Origin: Azorinus chamasolen
Lineage: Eukaryota > Mollusca > Bivalvia > Cardiida > Solecurtidae
Direction: 5' to 3'
Length of the DNA stretch: 64,000 nucleotides
NCBI GenBank assembly: GCA_963576725.1
Contig: OY755241.1
Span: 25,828,449 to 25,892,448 of the forward strand
In this document: positions 21,100 through 31,800 of the stretch, one piece after another
Position numbering within the stretch: the first letter of the stretch is position 1
Layout: each line of letters opens with the position of its first letter
Program-made: the position numbers and the translations under genes
The notes under the pieces: generated by a model
Told to the model about the DNA's origin: nothing
Database searches by the model: none
What the model saw: the letters and a program-made list of their open reading frames with translations, nothing else

Positions 21100-22209
21100 C
21101 TAACTGTCACTGGTAGGTGGGGGTTTGTACTGTTCGCCATTCACAAATAGTTTGTCACCAACAAATTTCACGGTATTGCCTTTCTTTTTCTCGGCATCGT
21201 ATACAGGACCCAAAGTCCTCTTGCACTCGCGCCATTCTTTGGGGATCTGAACCCCGACACCGACATTAGCAGTCTTGAGGTATTCTTTAAGTGCCAGTGC
21301 GGTCGATCTCACTTTCTCGCGTTCCTGATAGTAATGGAATTTCGCGATTACTGGGCGTGGCTTACCAGGTTTCACGGTGGATCCTAATCTGTGTACGCGA
21401 TCCAGAACAGTGGCAGTCGGATCTATTTTCAAATGAGTCTGTATAAAGTCTTTTACCAGACTTTCACAATTTCCTGGAGAATCGGTTGAGGGGCTCTCCG
21501 GGATACCGTAAAATATGAGGTTTTCTCTCATAGATCTATATTCAGCGTTCTGAATTTTGCTCGTTAATTGGTCACGGCTGTTTTCTAATTCCTTAACGTT
21601 TTCTTTCAGAGTATTGCAGGATTTGTGTAAATGTTTAATTTCATCTTTCGCAGACTTCAATTCAGTGGAATGATCATCAAATTTTTCACTCATGAATGAA
21701 CAGTTCTTTTCTACATCGATTACCCTCTTGTCAATATGGTCAACTTTTATTTCCATTTGGTTCAATTTCAACGTAATGTTGTTAACAGCTTTTTCAACGG
21801 TTTCAATTTTCTCTACCTTTTGCTTGATACTTTTGACATCATCCATTAAGCTGACAGCCCATGGGGGTGGGGTCGTTAGGTTTTGCATCTGGGTGGGGGT
21901 CCCTGGCATATACTGAGGCGTAAACTGACCCTGTGGTGACTGTAGCATTTGACCCGAGTAATTTTGTTGAGGATAACTCATGTTTATATTATCAAAAAGG
22001 AAATAATCTGGTTCAGAAGAATGAAATCGTTTCACTGGGTTGTTGTAATTCACAGTTCCAAGCTCAGTAGACCCACCCGAAAAATCACCAAAACCGGTTT
22101 TTCCTGTGTGCTCACTAACCTGTGTACTGTCTGGAAACAAAGGCGATATAGTTTTTCTCTTGCTTCGACGTTTCTTCTTCGGTTTTGTTGAAATTTCCTT
22201 CGGTGGCAT
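21100..22209 (-). CDS. LINE ORF1: coiled-coil RNA-binding protein
   Basis: The 369-residue protein starts MPPKEISTKPKKKRRSKRK, a basic tail that may bind nucleic acid or act as a nuclear signal. A Gln/Pro/Tyr-rich stretch follows (residues ~65-115), then a long heptad coiled coil (~120-220, with DVKSIKQKVEKIETVEKAVN), then an RRM-like domain (RSMRENLIFYGIPES, DRVHRLG, KPRPVIAKFHYY) and a C-terminal domain like that of L1 ORF1p (VQIPKEWRE...VNGEQYKPP). This order matches trimeric L1-type ORF1 chaperones. It ends at TAG 21102-21100, and the next codons continue in the same frame into ORF2. ATG 22209 is used because no upstream in-frame Met is evident. Confidence 0.88.
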   Translation of the reverse strand: MPPKEISTKPKKKRRSKRKTISPLFPDSTQVSEHTGKTGFGDFSGGSTELGTVNYNNPVKRFHSSEPDYFLFDNINMSYPQQNYSGQMLQSPQGQFTPQYMPGTPTQMQNLTTPPPWAVSLMDDVKSIKQKVEKIETVEKAVNNITLKLNQMEIKVDHIDKRVIDVEKNCSFMSEKFDDHSTELKSAKDEIKHLHKSCNTLKENVKELENSRDQLTSKIQNAEYRSMRENLIFYGIPESPSTDSPGNCESLVKDFIQTHLKIDPTATVLDRVHRLGSTVKPGKPRPVIAKFHYYQEREKVRSTALALKEYLKTANVGVGVQIPKEWRECKRTLGPVYDAEKKKGNTVKFVGDKLFVNGEQYKPPPTSDS

Positions 22210-22339
22210 GAATAACAGTCATTTAACTCAATATTTGTCCAAATAAATTGTCGATTTTGTCTTTAATTCTGCATTTTTTACATGATTTTTCGCGGAGCTC
22301 CAAACCCATGTCCTGCTTGGTAAGGGGAGCGCTAGTGGC

Positions 22340-22480
22340 TTAAATACTTTATTTAACGAGGGTAGCTCAATTAGTCATAATGACTAACCTACACTGAAGC
22401 CCTAGAACAAAAGCATTTCATACAATATACAAAACAGTAAAACACAGATCTATATGCACTCGAAAGCAATGTTCAGAAAT
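22340..22480 (-). mobile_element. LINE 3' tail fragment
   Basis: 'aatactttatttaacgaggg' followed by 'agtcataatgactaacctac' contains a short dyad (AGTCAT/ATGACT), also seen in the tail at 24067-24110. Non-coding and severely 5' truncated. Confidence 0.55.
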
Positions 22481-22982
22481 TCAGTAGGCCCCCTATTTTT
22501 TGCGTCTGGATAATTAATAATTGTTGTCTGCTTCAATTTGTAGATTTATTCTTTAAGGACACGCAGTTGGATCCTGCTAAAACTCCGAGTAACTTGGCGT
22601 CTAATCTGGATCCAATTATGTTATCATAAATTTGATTTGCCACTAGCATCCAAATAGTTAATAATTTAAAGCTATAAAATATAAAGTGGTGCACACACAC
22701 ACAAAAAAATGAAATGCATAAATGACATCTGACCCCGATTCAGGTGGATGAATGCACGTGCTATCAAAATCACATATTTGTGACGCCATTTACCCACGCT
22801 GTCATTATTATAAATACGAGAAAATATTTTAGCTCCTCTGCTTCAAATTAAAAAAAATCTAGTTAGAGTTAAACTAATTGAACCTGATGAGACGTTCAGT
22901 TATTCAATGTCTCATCTGGATCGAAACTGTATGCAGAAGGTTTTTGACGAATTGAATGAATGAATAAAATACCTTTATTAAT

Positions 22983-24058
22983 GGTTGTCAGACGTTTCGC
23001 TACCCATACCATTTCGCTACAGTCATTTCGCTACCCACCGAGAAGTCATTTCGCTACCCTGATCATTTCGCTACCTGTACGTTTCGCTACCTATCGAATT
23101 TAATAGGAAAACCAATATTGTTGCGGGGGTGGTTAGTGATTTGAGACTCGAATTTATTAACATATAATAAATATCTATATTCAGATACCAAAACGAATTA
23201 TAGGAATATTGGAAAATAAAGTGTTATGTCAGAGGACGAATGATGTGTCTTAATTTTAGAAATACAGACCCTGTATAAATGTAATATAAATAATGACTTA
23301 AAATTATTATAATTAACTACATCGATTATACCGATGTATTGTTTGTCAAATAAACAATCATTAATTACAAACACGTACTTATGACACCGTTGTTTGGCCA
23401 TTGTTTAGCAGGTCCACGTGACAATATTGTCCACTCCGAGATCACAGGTACCGCCTATAAGCCGATTAGATATGTGTATCGGTATGTGACACTGATTGAA
23501 TTAACATGGACACGTGCTACATTCATTTTTTGCTTATTGCAGTTTTGCTCTTGTTCCATTGATATATAATATGACACTTGCATTACGATCAAATGAAAAT
23601 ACAATTTACTTTTTAACCCTTTCCCACATACAAACAGGTTTTAACTCATTTACCAACAGAGAATATCCAGATCAGACGGCTCCTATATAGGATCAGCGTC
23701 TGCTCTGTTTGCTGATATAATAAGTTCTGATTCTTTTCTATTTGAAATGGCTACAATGTTTCGTCCATTTCATTATATCGATTTTGTCAAAATGTGAATG
23801 TTTCATTCGGATCCAAACTGTTTGCCTATGCTGCTACACTCGGTATTTCAAATTGGTAAAGGTATCTTTTTCATCTGTTAAACTGTTATCGTCCAAATCA
23901 ATTCAATCTGAGAATAAATCTGTGAATAATTATAATTAATTGAGTGACAGGGTAGCGAAATGACTTCCCGTAAGGGTGCGAAATGACTGTAGCGAAATGG
24001 TCAGGGTAGCGAAATGGTCAAGGTAGCGAAACGCTGTGTAGCGAAACGTCCGTAAACC
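22983..24058. mobile_element. non-autonomous DNA element with composite inverted termini, 8-bp TSD
   Basis: The element is 1076 bp. TTATTAAT occurs at 22975-22982 and again at 24059-24066, an 8-bp target duplication. The left end (22983-23095) holds about six copies of 'tttcgctacc' and the right end (23948-24055) the same words inverted ('ggtagcgaaa'). Termini are GGTTGTCAGACGTTTCGCTA and the reverse complement of GGTTTACGGACGTTTCGCTA. The interior is AT-rich, with a T2-like MITE remnant (23616-23770), and has no transposase frame. Confidence 0.85.
23616..23770 (+). repeat. T2/T3-like MITE remnant
   Basis: It starts 'ttaaccctttcccacatac' and carries 'cagatcagacggctcctata' and 'gtctgctctgtttgc'; the second hairpin arm is partly lost. 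Confidence 0.6.
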
Positions 24059-24641
24059 TTATTAATAAGGGTTGCTCGGTTAGCCAAATGGCTAATCTAC
24101 CCCGATGTCCTCTTAATCGGTACATTTCATACATTTATGAGCAAAGATAACAATCACGGAACATGTGTCCAGTGCAGTAATTACGCTATTAAACCATTTC
24201 AATAATGAAAAATGAAATCAGCATAATTATACATCATTAGAACAGTTCTGCTACAACAAAAACTGCTACAACAAAAACTATTTACATTGTATACCGGTAT
24301 TGAGAAATACGTTATGTACAGATAAAGGATATATGTTGTCAAAATGTATAATTATGGACTAATTGGTTATTTTTTCTGTCGAATCCACTGCAGATAAAAT
24401 AGTTTGAACTGATTAACAGAAATGGCATTTCTTATAGTAATTGGTAGACTGTTCCAAATAAGTGTACCAGAATAGACGAATGATTTTCTAAAGATCCCAG
24501 TATTAGGCCTTGGAGAATAAAGCTGAAACTGAGATGAAGATCGCAGAGTTCGATTATGGACATTTGAGGTAAACTTAAACAAATCGTTTAGGTATTCGGG
24601 AGACTGACGGCTGAAAATTGTGTATAATAAAACCGCCTTTT
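24059..24641 (-). pseudogene. 5'-truncated LINE tail with ORF2 C-terminus
   Basis: On the minus strand, frame from about 24641 reads SRQSPEYLNDLFKF then NVHNRTLRSSSQF, RPNTGIFRKSFVYSG and WNSLPITIRNAISVNQF, stop at 24367. This is the usual C-terminal end of CR1/Jockey-type LINE ORF2 proteins (R.S...RT...SF.YSG..LWN.LP..IR...S...FK). The 3' UTR then runs to the tail at 24059, where the foldback element 22983-24058 interrupts it; the tail resumes left of 22983 as 'aataaaatacc'. Confidence 0.75.
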
Positions 24642-27600
24642 AGTTTAAACATATTTTATTGATAATTTACATTTACATTCACGGCATATATAATACATAA
24701 AGGATTGGATCGAAAGCTAACTAAAGCTTATTTGAGATCTTCTCCTGACAACAGTTAGTTACACTACGGATATAGAATGTTCATATCTTGAGTAATGTAC
24801 ATTTCCTATGACATAAGCATATATTTGGAAAAAAGCAAAAAGCTGTGGAAAAGAAAGGGGAAAAAAATGTTACAATCACGAAGTGGAGAAAAAGAAATAA
24901 GACAGAAAATGGAATCATTGGCTGAAATGAGAAGAGAGGGCCCGCTCTGTCCCTAATTTGCTCAAGAGAAACGTTTAGTTTGCATTATATATTTCAAGAC
25001 TGCTCGAAATATAGTGCAGTTAGACTCATGACCAAGTACTGGGTCACCATACAAGAGAAGTCTGACGGTTGGAGTGCGAATCGGATTTATAGTGTTCAAG
25101 AGGGATATGCGCGCGTGTTGATAGGATTTACAGGTAAAAAGGTAATGGCAGATACTTTCAACATCCCCACAGTGGCATAGTGGAGAGTCAATTATGTTTT
25201 TTTGAAATAATGTTAAATTTAATGAGCTACAATTAGTGCGCAGCCGAGTGAGGAATATTTGTGCTTTCCTACTTCCAACGTAGTAATGAGAAGGAACTGT
25301 GGTAGAATAGCTGGAATTTAGGGACCGTTTAAAAGATGACAAAGAGACCGCGTTTCTCAAATCTAATGGAAGTAAATTCCATTCACGAATGGCTGAAGGT
25401 AAAAAGGAGTTCGAGTACAGTGCTGTTCTTGCATGTGGCATCTGAATGTTTTCGGCATTTCGCAAGTGATATCTAGATTCAATTTTCACCAGAGGGGGTA
25501 CCAAGGACGATAAATACTCAGGGGTGATGTTTTGTGTCATTTTATAAAGTAGTAAAAGCTTATGCTTTCGTCTTCTTTCATTTAGAGATTCCCACCCTAT
25601 TTCTTTTACTAAATTGGCTATAGAAATTAGTTTTGTTGCACCAGTGGCAATTCTGGCTGCCTCATGTTGAATTTTATCAAGTTCTAGTTTATCAGCATTA
25701 GAACAATTATCCCAAATAACATCAGCGTATTCTAAAAGTGGTCTTATGAAGGTCAAGTAGATGGTTTCAAGAGATTTTCGATCTAAAACATATTTAAGTT
25801 TTCTCATTATATTTATTCGCAACCATGCTTTTGATTTGATATAGTCTATGTGAGTATGCCAGCTACCATCATTAGAAAGATGAACTCCTAAATGTTTATG
25901 AGACTCAACTTCTATAATATCTGTGTTAAGCATTGTGAGTTGGGGGTGGTAAGGATGATTTACTTTACGTGATATTAGAAGTGACTCCGTCTTTGTGGGA
26001 TTAAATGTTACAAGCCACAAATTAGCCCATTCGGTGATTTTAGAGATATCTGAGTTAAGTGTGTTGGCCGTTAGATCAGCATGTTCAACAATAAGAAAGA
26101 GGCTTGTGTCATCTGCAAACAGGCGAATATTAGATTGAATATCTGAGACTATGTCATTGATGTAGATTAAGAATAAGAGAGGACCAAGAATAGAACCCTG
26201 TGGAACACCAGCCTTGATTGGTGCCCACTTTGACTTTGTCCCAGGTATTACTACCCGCTGACGTCTATTCGAGAGATAATTAGAAAACCAGCTGAGAAGT
26301 TTAATTGATATACCAGTTGATTTCAATTTAGCTAACAGACCAGTATGCCATACACGATCAAAGGCCTTGCTAATATCAAAGAAGACTACTCTTACTTCCT
26401 TGCCTTCGTCTAGTGCCTTACAGAATGTATTGTATAAAAAGGTCAGCTGGTTCACAGTGGAATCACCTTGAATAAAGCCAGATTGAAAACATGAAAGGTA
26501 CTTGATATCGTGCAGGTAATTATAAAAATGTTTAAATACTATGCGCTCAAATATTTTATCTAAATTGCTTAGAAGTGAGATAGGTCTATAGTTGCTCACT
26601 AAGGAGGGGTCACCTTTCTTGAAAATAGCAGATACATGAGCTTCCTTCCAACATTCTGGTATGATGCCAGAATCGAGAGATTGGTTAAAGAGGTCGCACA
26701 GGGGATTGCATAATTCCTTAGCTGCTTCACGGAGGATTCTGTTATTGATTCCGTCTGGACCAGAGGCCTTACCAGTCGGAAGACTTGCTAGAGTTGATTC
26801 CACTTCTTCAGGAGAAATAAGAAAGAAAGGCATAGTACTATCTGATGTCAAAGTAGCAGGTACATTGACGTTGAGTTCATCAAGTATTGTTTGGGCTGCG
26901 AAATAATCGTTTAAGAGATTAGCTTTATCATTATCGTTAAATGCATGCATTCCATTATTTTCTAATGTTGGTAAAGCATTATTTCCAGTTGTTGATATGA
27001 AAGATTTAAGTGTGTTCCACCAGCCTTTTGAGGAATGACTAGAATCAGTTAATCTGTTTGAGAGATTATTATAATATTCTTGTTTAGATTTTCTAATAAG
27101 ATTGATAGTTTGGTTACGGAGATGTTTGAAGCGTTCCCAATAGTGATCAGATGTTTTTGTTTTAGCTCTTCTGTATGCCCTTTTTCTTGATCTAATTTTA
27201 CTTTTAATCAAAGAATTGATCCATGGTGGTTCATATTGTCTAGTCCGGATAATTTTGTTTGGTACACATTCATCGGTCACATTAATAATTTGTTCTGTAA
27301 TTTGTCTTGCATATATATTGATGTCATTATGTTTAGTTCCTGTCAAGTCAGTCTCATTTGCTTTCTGTCTTAGTAAATCGTAGTCTCCCTGGTCATACTT
27401 GTAAATTTTACGTGTGAAGGATTTGAATTTATGTTTATTGTAACGTATTAGTACATATACTGGGCAATGATATCTTTGTTCTTGTTGAAGAAAAGGATCT
27501 CCTACCCCAGAAGAAACAACCATTGTATTATTCTTGACAAGAATTACATCGATGAGTGATCGTGAATGCTCTGTAAAGTGCGTCGGTTCGTTAATAATTT

Positions 27601-28550
27601 GAGTTAAACCCATTTTTTGACAAAGCGAATCAATCTTTTTCGACGTAGATGAATTTAACATGTTAAAATTTAAGTCACCTGTAATAATTATGTCGTTAAT
27701 ACCAGTGTCAACAGCTAGATGAAGTGAGTCTTCAATCATAGTGTAATAACCAGCAGTTGCATTAGGCGGTCGATAAAGAACACATATAAGTAAGTGTCTC
27801 TGATGAAGACATAATTCTACCCAGACACATTCGAGATCGATAAGTTCAAGGTCGCGACGTCGATTATACTTAATGTTTTCCCTAACATATACCATTACCC
27901 CTCCATGATTATCAAAATTACGATCTTTTCTTTCTGGTAAGTTAAATGATGGAATCTTTAGATCTTCATTGGAGATAGAATTTCTTAACCATGTTTCAGA
28001 AAATGCAAGGATATCAAAACAGTGAAGTTCAGCAGTCAAACTGTCTAATTTTGCAAGGATACTTTGAACATTATAATGTACTATAGATAGGTTTTTGGAG
28101 GGGTCAATTGTTGATGCAAATGAGCTAGAAAATGAGGAACTTATTGATTGATTTGATATATTATCAGGGTTACCAGGTCCTGGATTTGGATGAATGTCAC
28201 CACAACACAACAGAATGCTTATCAACCATAAGGAAAAAGTAGCAATAAAATGAAACAGCAATAGCTTAACACAGAAGACTGAATTGACATACAAAAGTCG
28301 AGATCTGCAACGTACCCTTTGTTGAGAGTTAAAGTGTAATCCAACAGCATCTTTCAGGCGAAGAAGCACAGATAAAGAGTAAACCTTTGAACTAAGGATC
28401 CAGTACAGACATAAAAAGTGCAGGAGCATCGAGAACTTCATACGACAGCAATAAGCCTGTGCGGCGGCGGCAGTGCGAGTTTTATATTTCATGAAATTCT
28501 GAGGAGGAATATAAGGAAACGCGCCTCCGCCACCACACAGCCATACCTGC
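24642..28550 (-). mobile_element. CR1/Jockey-like LINE, apparently intact
   Basis: One long open frame (stop at 24962) plus a ~320-nt 3' UTR ending AATAAAATATG near 24642. The 5' end is probably close to 28550, where GC-rich 'ggcggaggcgcgtttcc' begins. Only one ORF was found; a separate ORF1 is absent or outside the copy, so the 5' part may be truncated. Confidence 0.75.
24962..28492 (-). CDS. LINE polyprotein: hydrophobic N-terminus, 2A-like motif, endonuclease, RT
   Basis: From the first AUG (28492; a second at 28441) the ~1176-residue product begins with two hydrophobic segments (MLLHFLCLYWIL and LLLFHFIATFSLWLISILL). CGDIHPNPGPG follows directly (28172-28204), a 2A-like co-translational 'skip' motif. 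Then come an APE endonuclease (VHYNVQSI, FSETWL, ITGDLNFN, SLIDVILV, RYHCPV) and RT (GKASGPDGI, NYRPISLLS, FFDISKAFDRVWH, AGVPQGSILGPLLF, LFADDTSL). A C-terminal Cys/His cluster (CHCGDVESICHYLFTC) ends the protein. If 2A works, the hydrophobic leader is released and the EN-RT protein begins with Pro. The catalytic motifs look intact. 2A-like sequences are known from CR1-type LINEs of invertebrates; here His replaces the usual Glu of D-[VI]-E-x-NPGP. Confidence 0.9.
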   Translation of the reverse strand: MKYKTRTAAAAQAYCCRMKFSMLLHFLCLYWILSSKVYSLSVLLRLKDAVGLHFNSQQRVRCRSRLLYVNSVFCVKLLLFHFIATFSLWLISILLCCGDIHPNPGPGNPDNISNQSISSSFSSSFASTIDPSKNLSIVHYNVQSILAKLDSLTAELHCFDILAFSETWLRNSISNEDLKIPSFNLPERKDRNFDNHGGVMVYVRENIKYNRRRDLELIDLECVWVELCLHQRHLLICVLYRPPNATAGYYTMIEDSLHLAVDTGINDIIITGDLNFNMLNSSTSKKIDSLCQKMGLTQIINEPTHFTEHSRSLIDVILVKNNTMVVSSGVGDPFLQQEQRYHCPVYVLIRYNKHKFKSFTRKIYKYDQGDYDLLRQKANETDLTGTKHNDINIYARQITEQIINVTDECVPNKIIRTRQYEPPWINSLIKSKIRSRKRAYRRAKTKTSDHYWERFKHLRNQTINLIRKSKQEYYNNLSNRLTDSSHSSKGWWNTLKSFISTTGNNALPTLENNGMHAFNDNDKANLLNDYFAAQTILDELNVNVPATLTSDSTMPFFLISPEEVESTLASLPTGKASGPDGINNRILREAAKELCNPLCDLFNQSLDSGIIPECWKEAHVSAIFKKGDPSLVSNYRPISLLSNLDKIFERIVFKHFYNYLHDIKYLSCFQSGFIQGDSTVNQLTFLYNTFCKALDEGKEVRVVFFDISKAFDRVWHTGLLAKLKSTGISIKLLSWFSNYLSNRRQRVVIPGTKSKWAPIKAGVPQGSILGPLLFLIYINDIVSDIQSNIRLFADDTSLFLIVEHADLTANTLNSDISKITEWANLWLVTFNPTKTESLLISRKVNHPYHPQLTMLNTDIIEVESHKHLGVHLSNDGSWHTHIDYIKSKAWLRINIMRKLKYVLDRKSLETIYLTFIRPLLEYADVIWDNCSNADKLELDKIQHEAARIATGATKLISIANLVKEIGWESLNERRRKHKLLLLYKMTQNITPEYLSSLVPPLVKIESRYHLRNAENIQMPHARTALYSNSFLPSAIREWNLLPLDLRNAVSLSSFKRSLNSSYSTTVPSHYYVGSRKAQIFLTRLRTNCSSLNLTLFQKNIIDSPLCHCGDVESICHYLFTCKSYQHARISLLNTINPIRTPTVRLLLYGDPVLGHESNCTIFRAVLKYIMQTKRFS

Positions 28551-28552
28551 AA

Positions 28553-28840
28553 AATAATATCATGAGCATGTTGCCAGAGAAGAACTCGCTCAAATCAGCC
28601 AATGATCCAAACGTTGAAGATGAAAACAGTGCTATATGAAAAACAGAAATGAAAAAAATGATACTCATATCAGGCATATCAGAAGGTTTAGACCAACAAT
28701 CTAAGGGCTATTGTCAATTACATCTCTGTAGAAAAATCAAAACGTCATTATTGAAATCAATGAATCGCGGCAAACTGTTCATTTCGTAATCTGGGCCAGC
28801 ACAGTTTGTAAGGAGATATATCGGCTAAGTAGTATACCGA
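28553..28840. other. short spacer, no feature seen
   Basis: AT-rich sequence between the LINE 5' end and the satellite array. No inverted repeat or coding frame. Confidence 0.5.
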
Positions 28841-28844
28841 ATTA

Positions 28845-31800
28845 TGAGCATGAAAGATTCTAACAGCCTGTTCCCGGATAAGGAGCCACCAATAAATGGT
28901 GACAGCTGATCCGGGTCTGTACTGCTTACAACACATCAAGATGGTGAATTATTCACTGTACCACATAATCCGTATACATGTATTTCAAAGAGCATAAAAC
29001 TAAGTACAAACAGCTATGTCCCGGATGAGCCTTCACCAACAAGTGGTGACGGCTGATCCGGGTCAACACTGTCTACAGCCCATGGATACAATTGCCGATT
29101 TGATAAAACATTTACTGCATCACATGAACTGCATATTTCAAAAATAAATAAGAAAGCAGATACAAACAGCAGGCTCACAGATGAGCCGTCACCAACAAGT
29201 ACCATCAGCTGATTCGGGTCCACCCTGTCTGCAAACCATCAGCATAATGGACAATTCATTTACTGCATCACATGAAACTATACCTCAAAAAAGCACACAA
29301 TTCACTACAAACAGCCAGATCCCAGATAAACCGCCGCCAATAAATGGTGTCGGCCGATCTGGGCATTCACTGTTTACAAGACGACAACAAATATACCGAT
29401 ACAATAAGTATATTTTCTACCTTGCGTGAACTGTGCTTTTCAAAGGGCATAATACAGATACAAACAGCAGGCTCCTAGATGTGCTGTCACCAATAAATAG
29501 TGTCATGCAGGTGATCTGGGTCTACTCTGAGTAAACCCATCAACATAAAATACTGATCGGAAAAAAAACATTTACCTACTACATCGCATGAGTTGCACAT
29601 TTCAAGAAGCATGAAACATATACAAAGTCAGTTCCCAGGTGAGCCGCAACCAAGTAAATGGTATCGGCCAATCCGGATCCACACTGTTTGCAAACTATCA
29701 ACATGATGACTGATTAGATAAATAATTTAGTGCATCACATGAATTGTATATTTCAGAGAGCGTAAAACAGATACAAACAACCAAGTAAATGGTATCGGCC
29801 ACTCCGGATCCACAGTGTTTGCAAACCATCAACATGGTGACTGATTGGATAAATAATTTAGTGCATCACATGAATTATATATTTCAAAGAGTGTAAAACA
29901 GATACAAACAACCAGTCCCTAGGCAAACCGAAACCAACCAAATGGCATCGGCCAATCTGGATCCACACTGTTTACAACCAATCCAAATGATTATTGTTTG
30001 GATAGATAATTTACTGCATTGCATGAACTGTATATTTCAATAAGCATCAAACTGAATACAAACGGCTGTGACCCGGACGAGTCGTCACCAATAAATGATG
30101 GCGGCTGATCCGGGTCCACACTGTTTACAAGCCAACAAGATGATTGCCGACCTGATAAATCATTACTGCATCACATGATTTGTATACTTCAAGCAACAAG
30201 CAGCAAGACCAAAAACAAGCCGCCACCAGCAAATGGTGTCAGCCGATCCGGGTCCACACCGTTTGCAAACCATTAACACAATTAATGACTGGGTATATCA
30301 TCTACTGCATTGTATGAAATGCATATTTCAAAAAGCATAAAACTAAATACAAACAGCCAGTTCCAAGATCAGCCGCCACCAATAAAATAGTGTCAGTTGA
30401 TCTGGACCTACACTGTTTACAAGACAACAACAAAGTTGCTGATCCAATAAGTCATTTTCCTTCATTACATGAACTGCATATTTCAAGGAGCATAGTACAG
30501 ATACAAAAAGCAGGCTCCCAGATGATCTGGGTCTTCTCTATTAACAGCCCATCAGCATGAAATACCGATCATATAATTAATTTACTACATTACATGAATT
30601 GAAAATTTCAAGGAACATATAACAGATATAAACAGCCAGTTTTCAGGTGAGCCGCCCACATAGATGGTGTCGGCCGATCTGGTCCCACACTGTTTACAAC
30701 GTATTAACGTAATTACCGATCGGATACACCATTAACTTCATCACTTCCATTGTATATTTTCAAACAGCATTAAACATATACGCACAGTCCCATCCCAGAT
30801 GAGCCGCCATCAACAAATGGTGTCGGATGATCTGGGTTTACATTGTTAACAACCCATAAACGAAATGCTGATTCAAAGGAACATTTACTGTATCAAATGA
30901 GTTATATATTTAAAAGAGCATAAAGCAAATACAAAGATGAACCAGACGAGCCGACACCACATAAATGGTCAACTGATCTGTATCGACACTGCTCACATTA
31001 AGTAGATACAAACAATAAATGGTGTCAGTTGATCCGGGTCTCTGATTACCACTCATTTGCATAAAATACTAATCGGATAAATCATTTACTGCCTCACATG
31101 AATTGTACATTTCAATTAGTACTAAACAGATACAAACAGCCAGTTCCCAGGAAAACCGCAACCAATCTGGATCCAAACTGTTTGCAACCAATGGATATAG
31201 TGACTGACTGGATAAAGCATTTATTGAATCACATGTACTGTATATTGCAGCGATAAAAAACAGATATAAACAGCCAGTTTCAAGACGAGCCGCCACCACA
31301 TAAATGGCACCGGCCGATCCGGATCCTCACTGTTTGCAAACCATCAACAAATATACCGATGGATAAATCATTTACTACATCACATGAACAGTAATCTCAA
31401 AGGGCATAAAATAAATACAAACAGCCAGATCCCAGATGAGTCGCCATCAGTAAATGGTGTCGGCTAATCTGGGTCCACACTGCTTGCAACACATCAACAT
31501 AATTACCGATCTGATAAATCATTAATTAAATGACTTTAGCTGTATATTCAAGTATATTCAAGGAACATTGAATATGTACAAAACAGACATATAACTACAT
31601 ATACTAGTTCAAATGAGCGGCTTACCGATAAATAGTGTCAGCTGCTCTGGATCAACACCGTTACAACAAAGAGAGCATAATTACCGATAAATGGTGTCAG
31701 CTGCTCTGGATCAACACCGTTACAACAAATAGAGCATAATTACCTAACTAATAAATCACTGAATACATCATAATGGTTTGTATACTTCAAATAACGTTAA

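Larger units (their letters stand above)
17034..22339 (-). mobile_element. near full-length LINE with ORF1, UAG, ORF2 and 3' tail
   Basis: The minus strand reads about 130 nt of 5' leader (22339-22210), ORF1 (22209-21100), ORF2 (21099-17722), then a 3' UTR of about 690 nt. The 3' end near 17034 has AATAAAG and short TTGAA-type repeats, a usual LINE terminus. Both ORFs are intact apart from the in-frame UAG that ends ORF1. The 5' end is placed where an unrelated LINE tail begins (22340). No target duplication could be confirmed by eye. Confidence 0.8.

Noticed and set aside
29181..29429. 82-codon plus-strand frame in the satellite
   Set aside because: Built from two satellite monomers; frame is not kept in other units.
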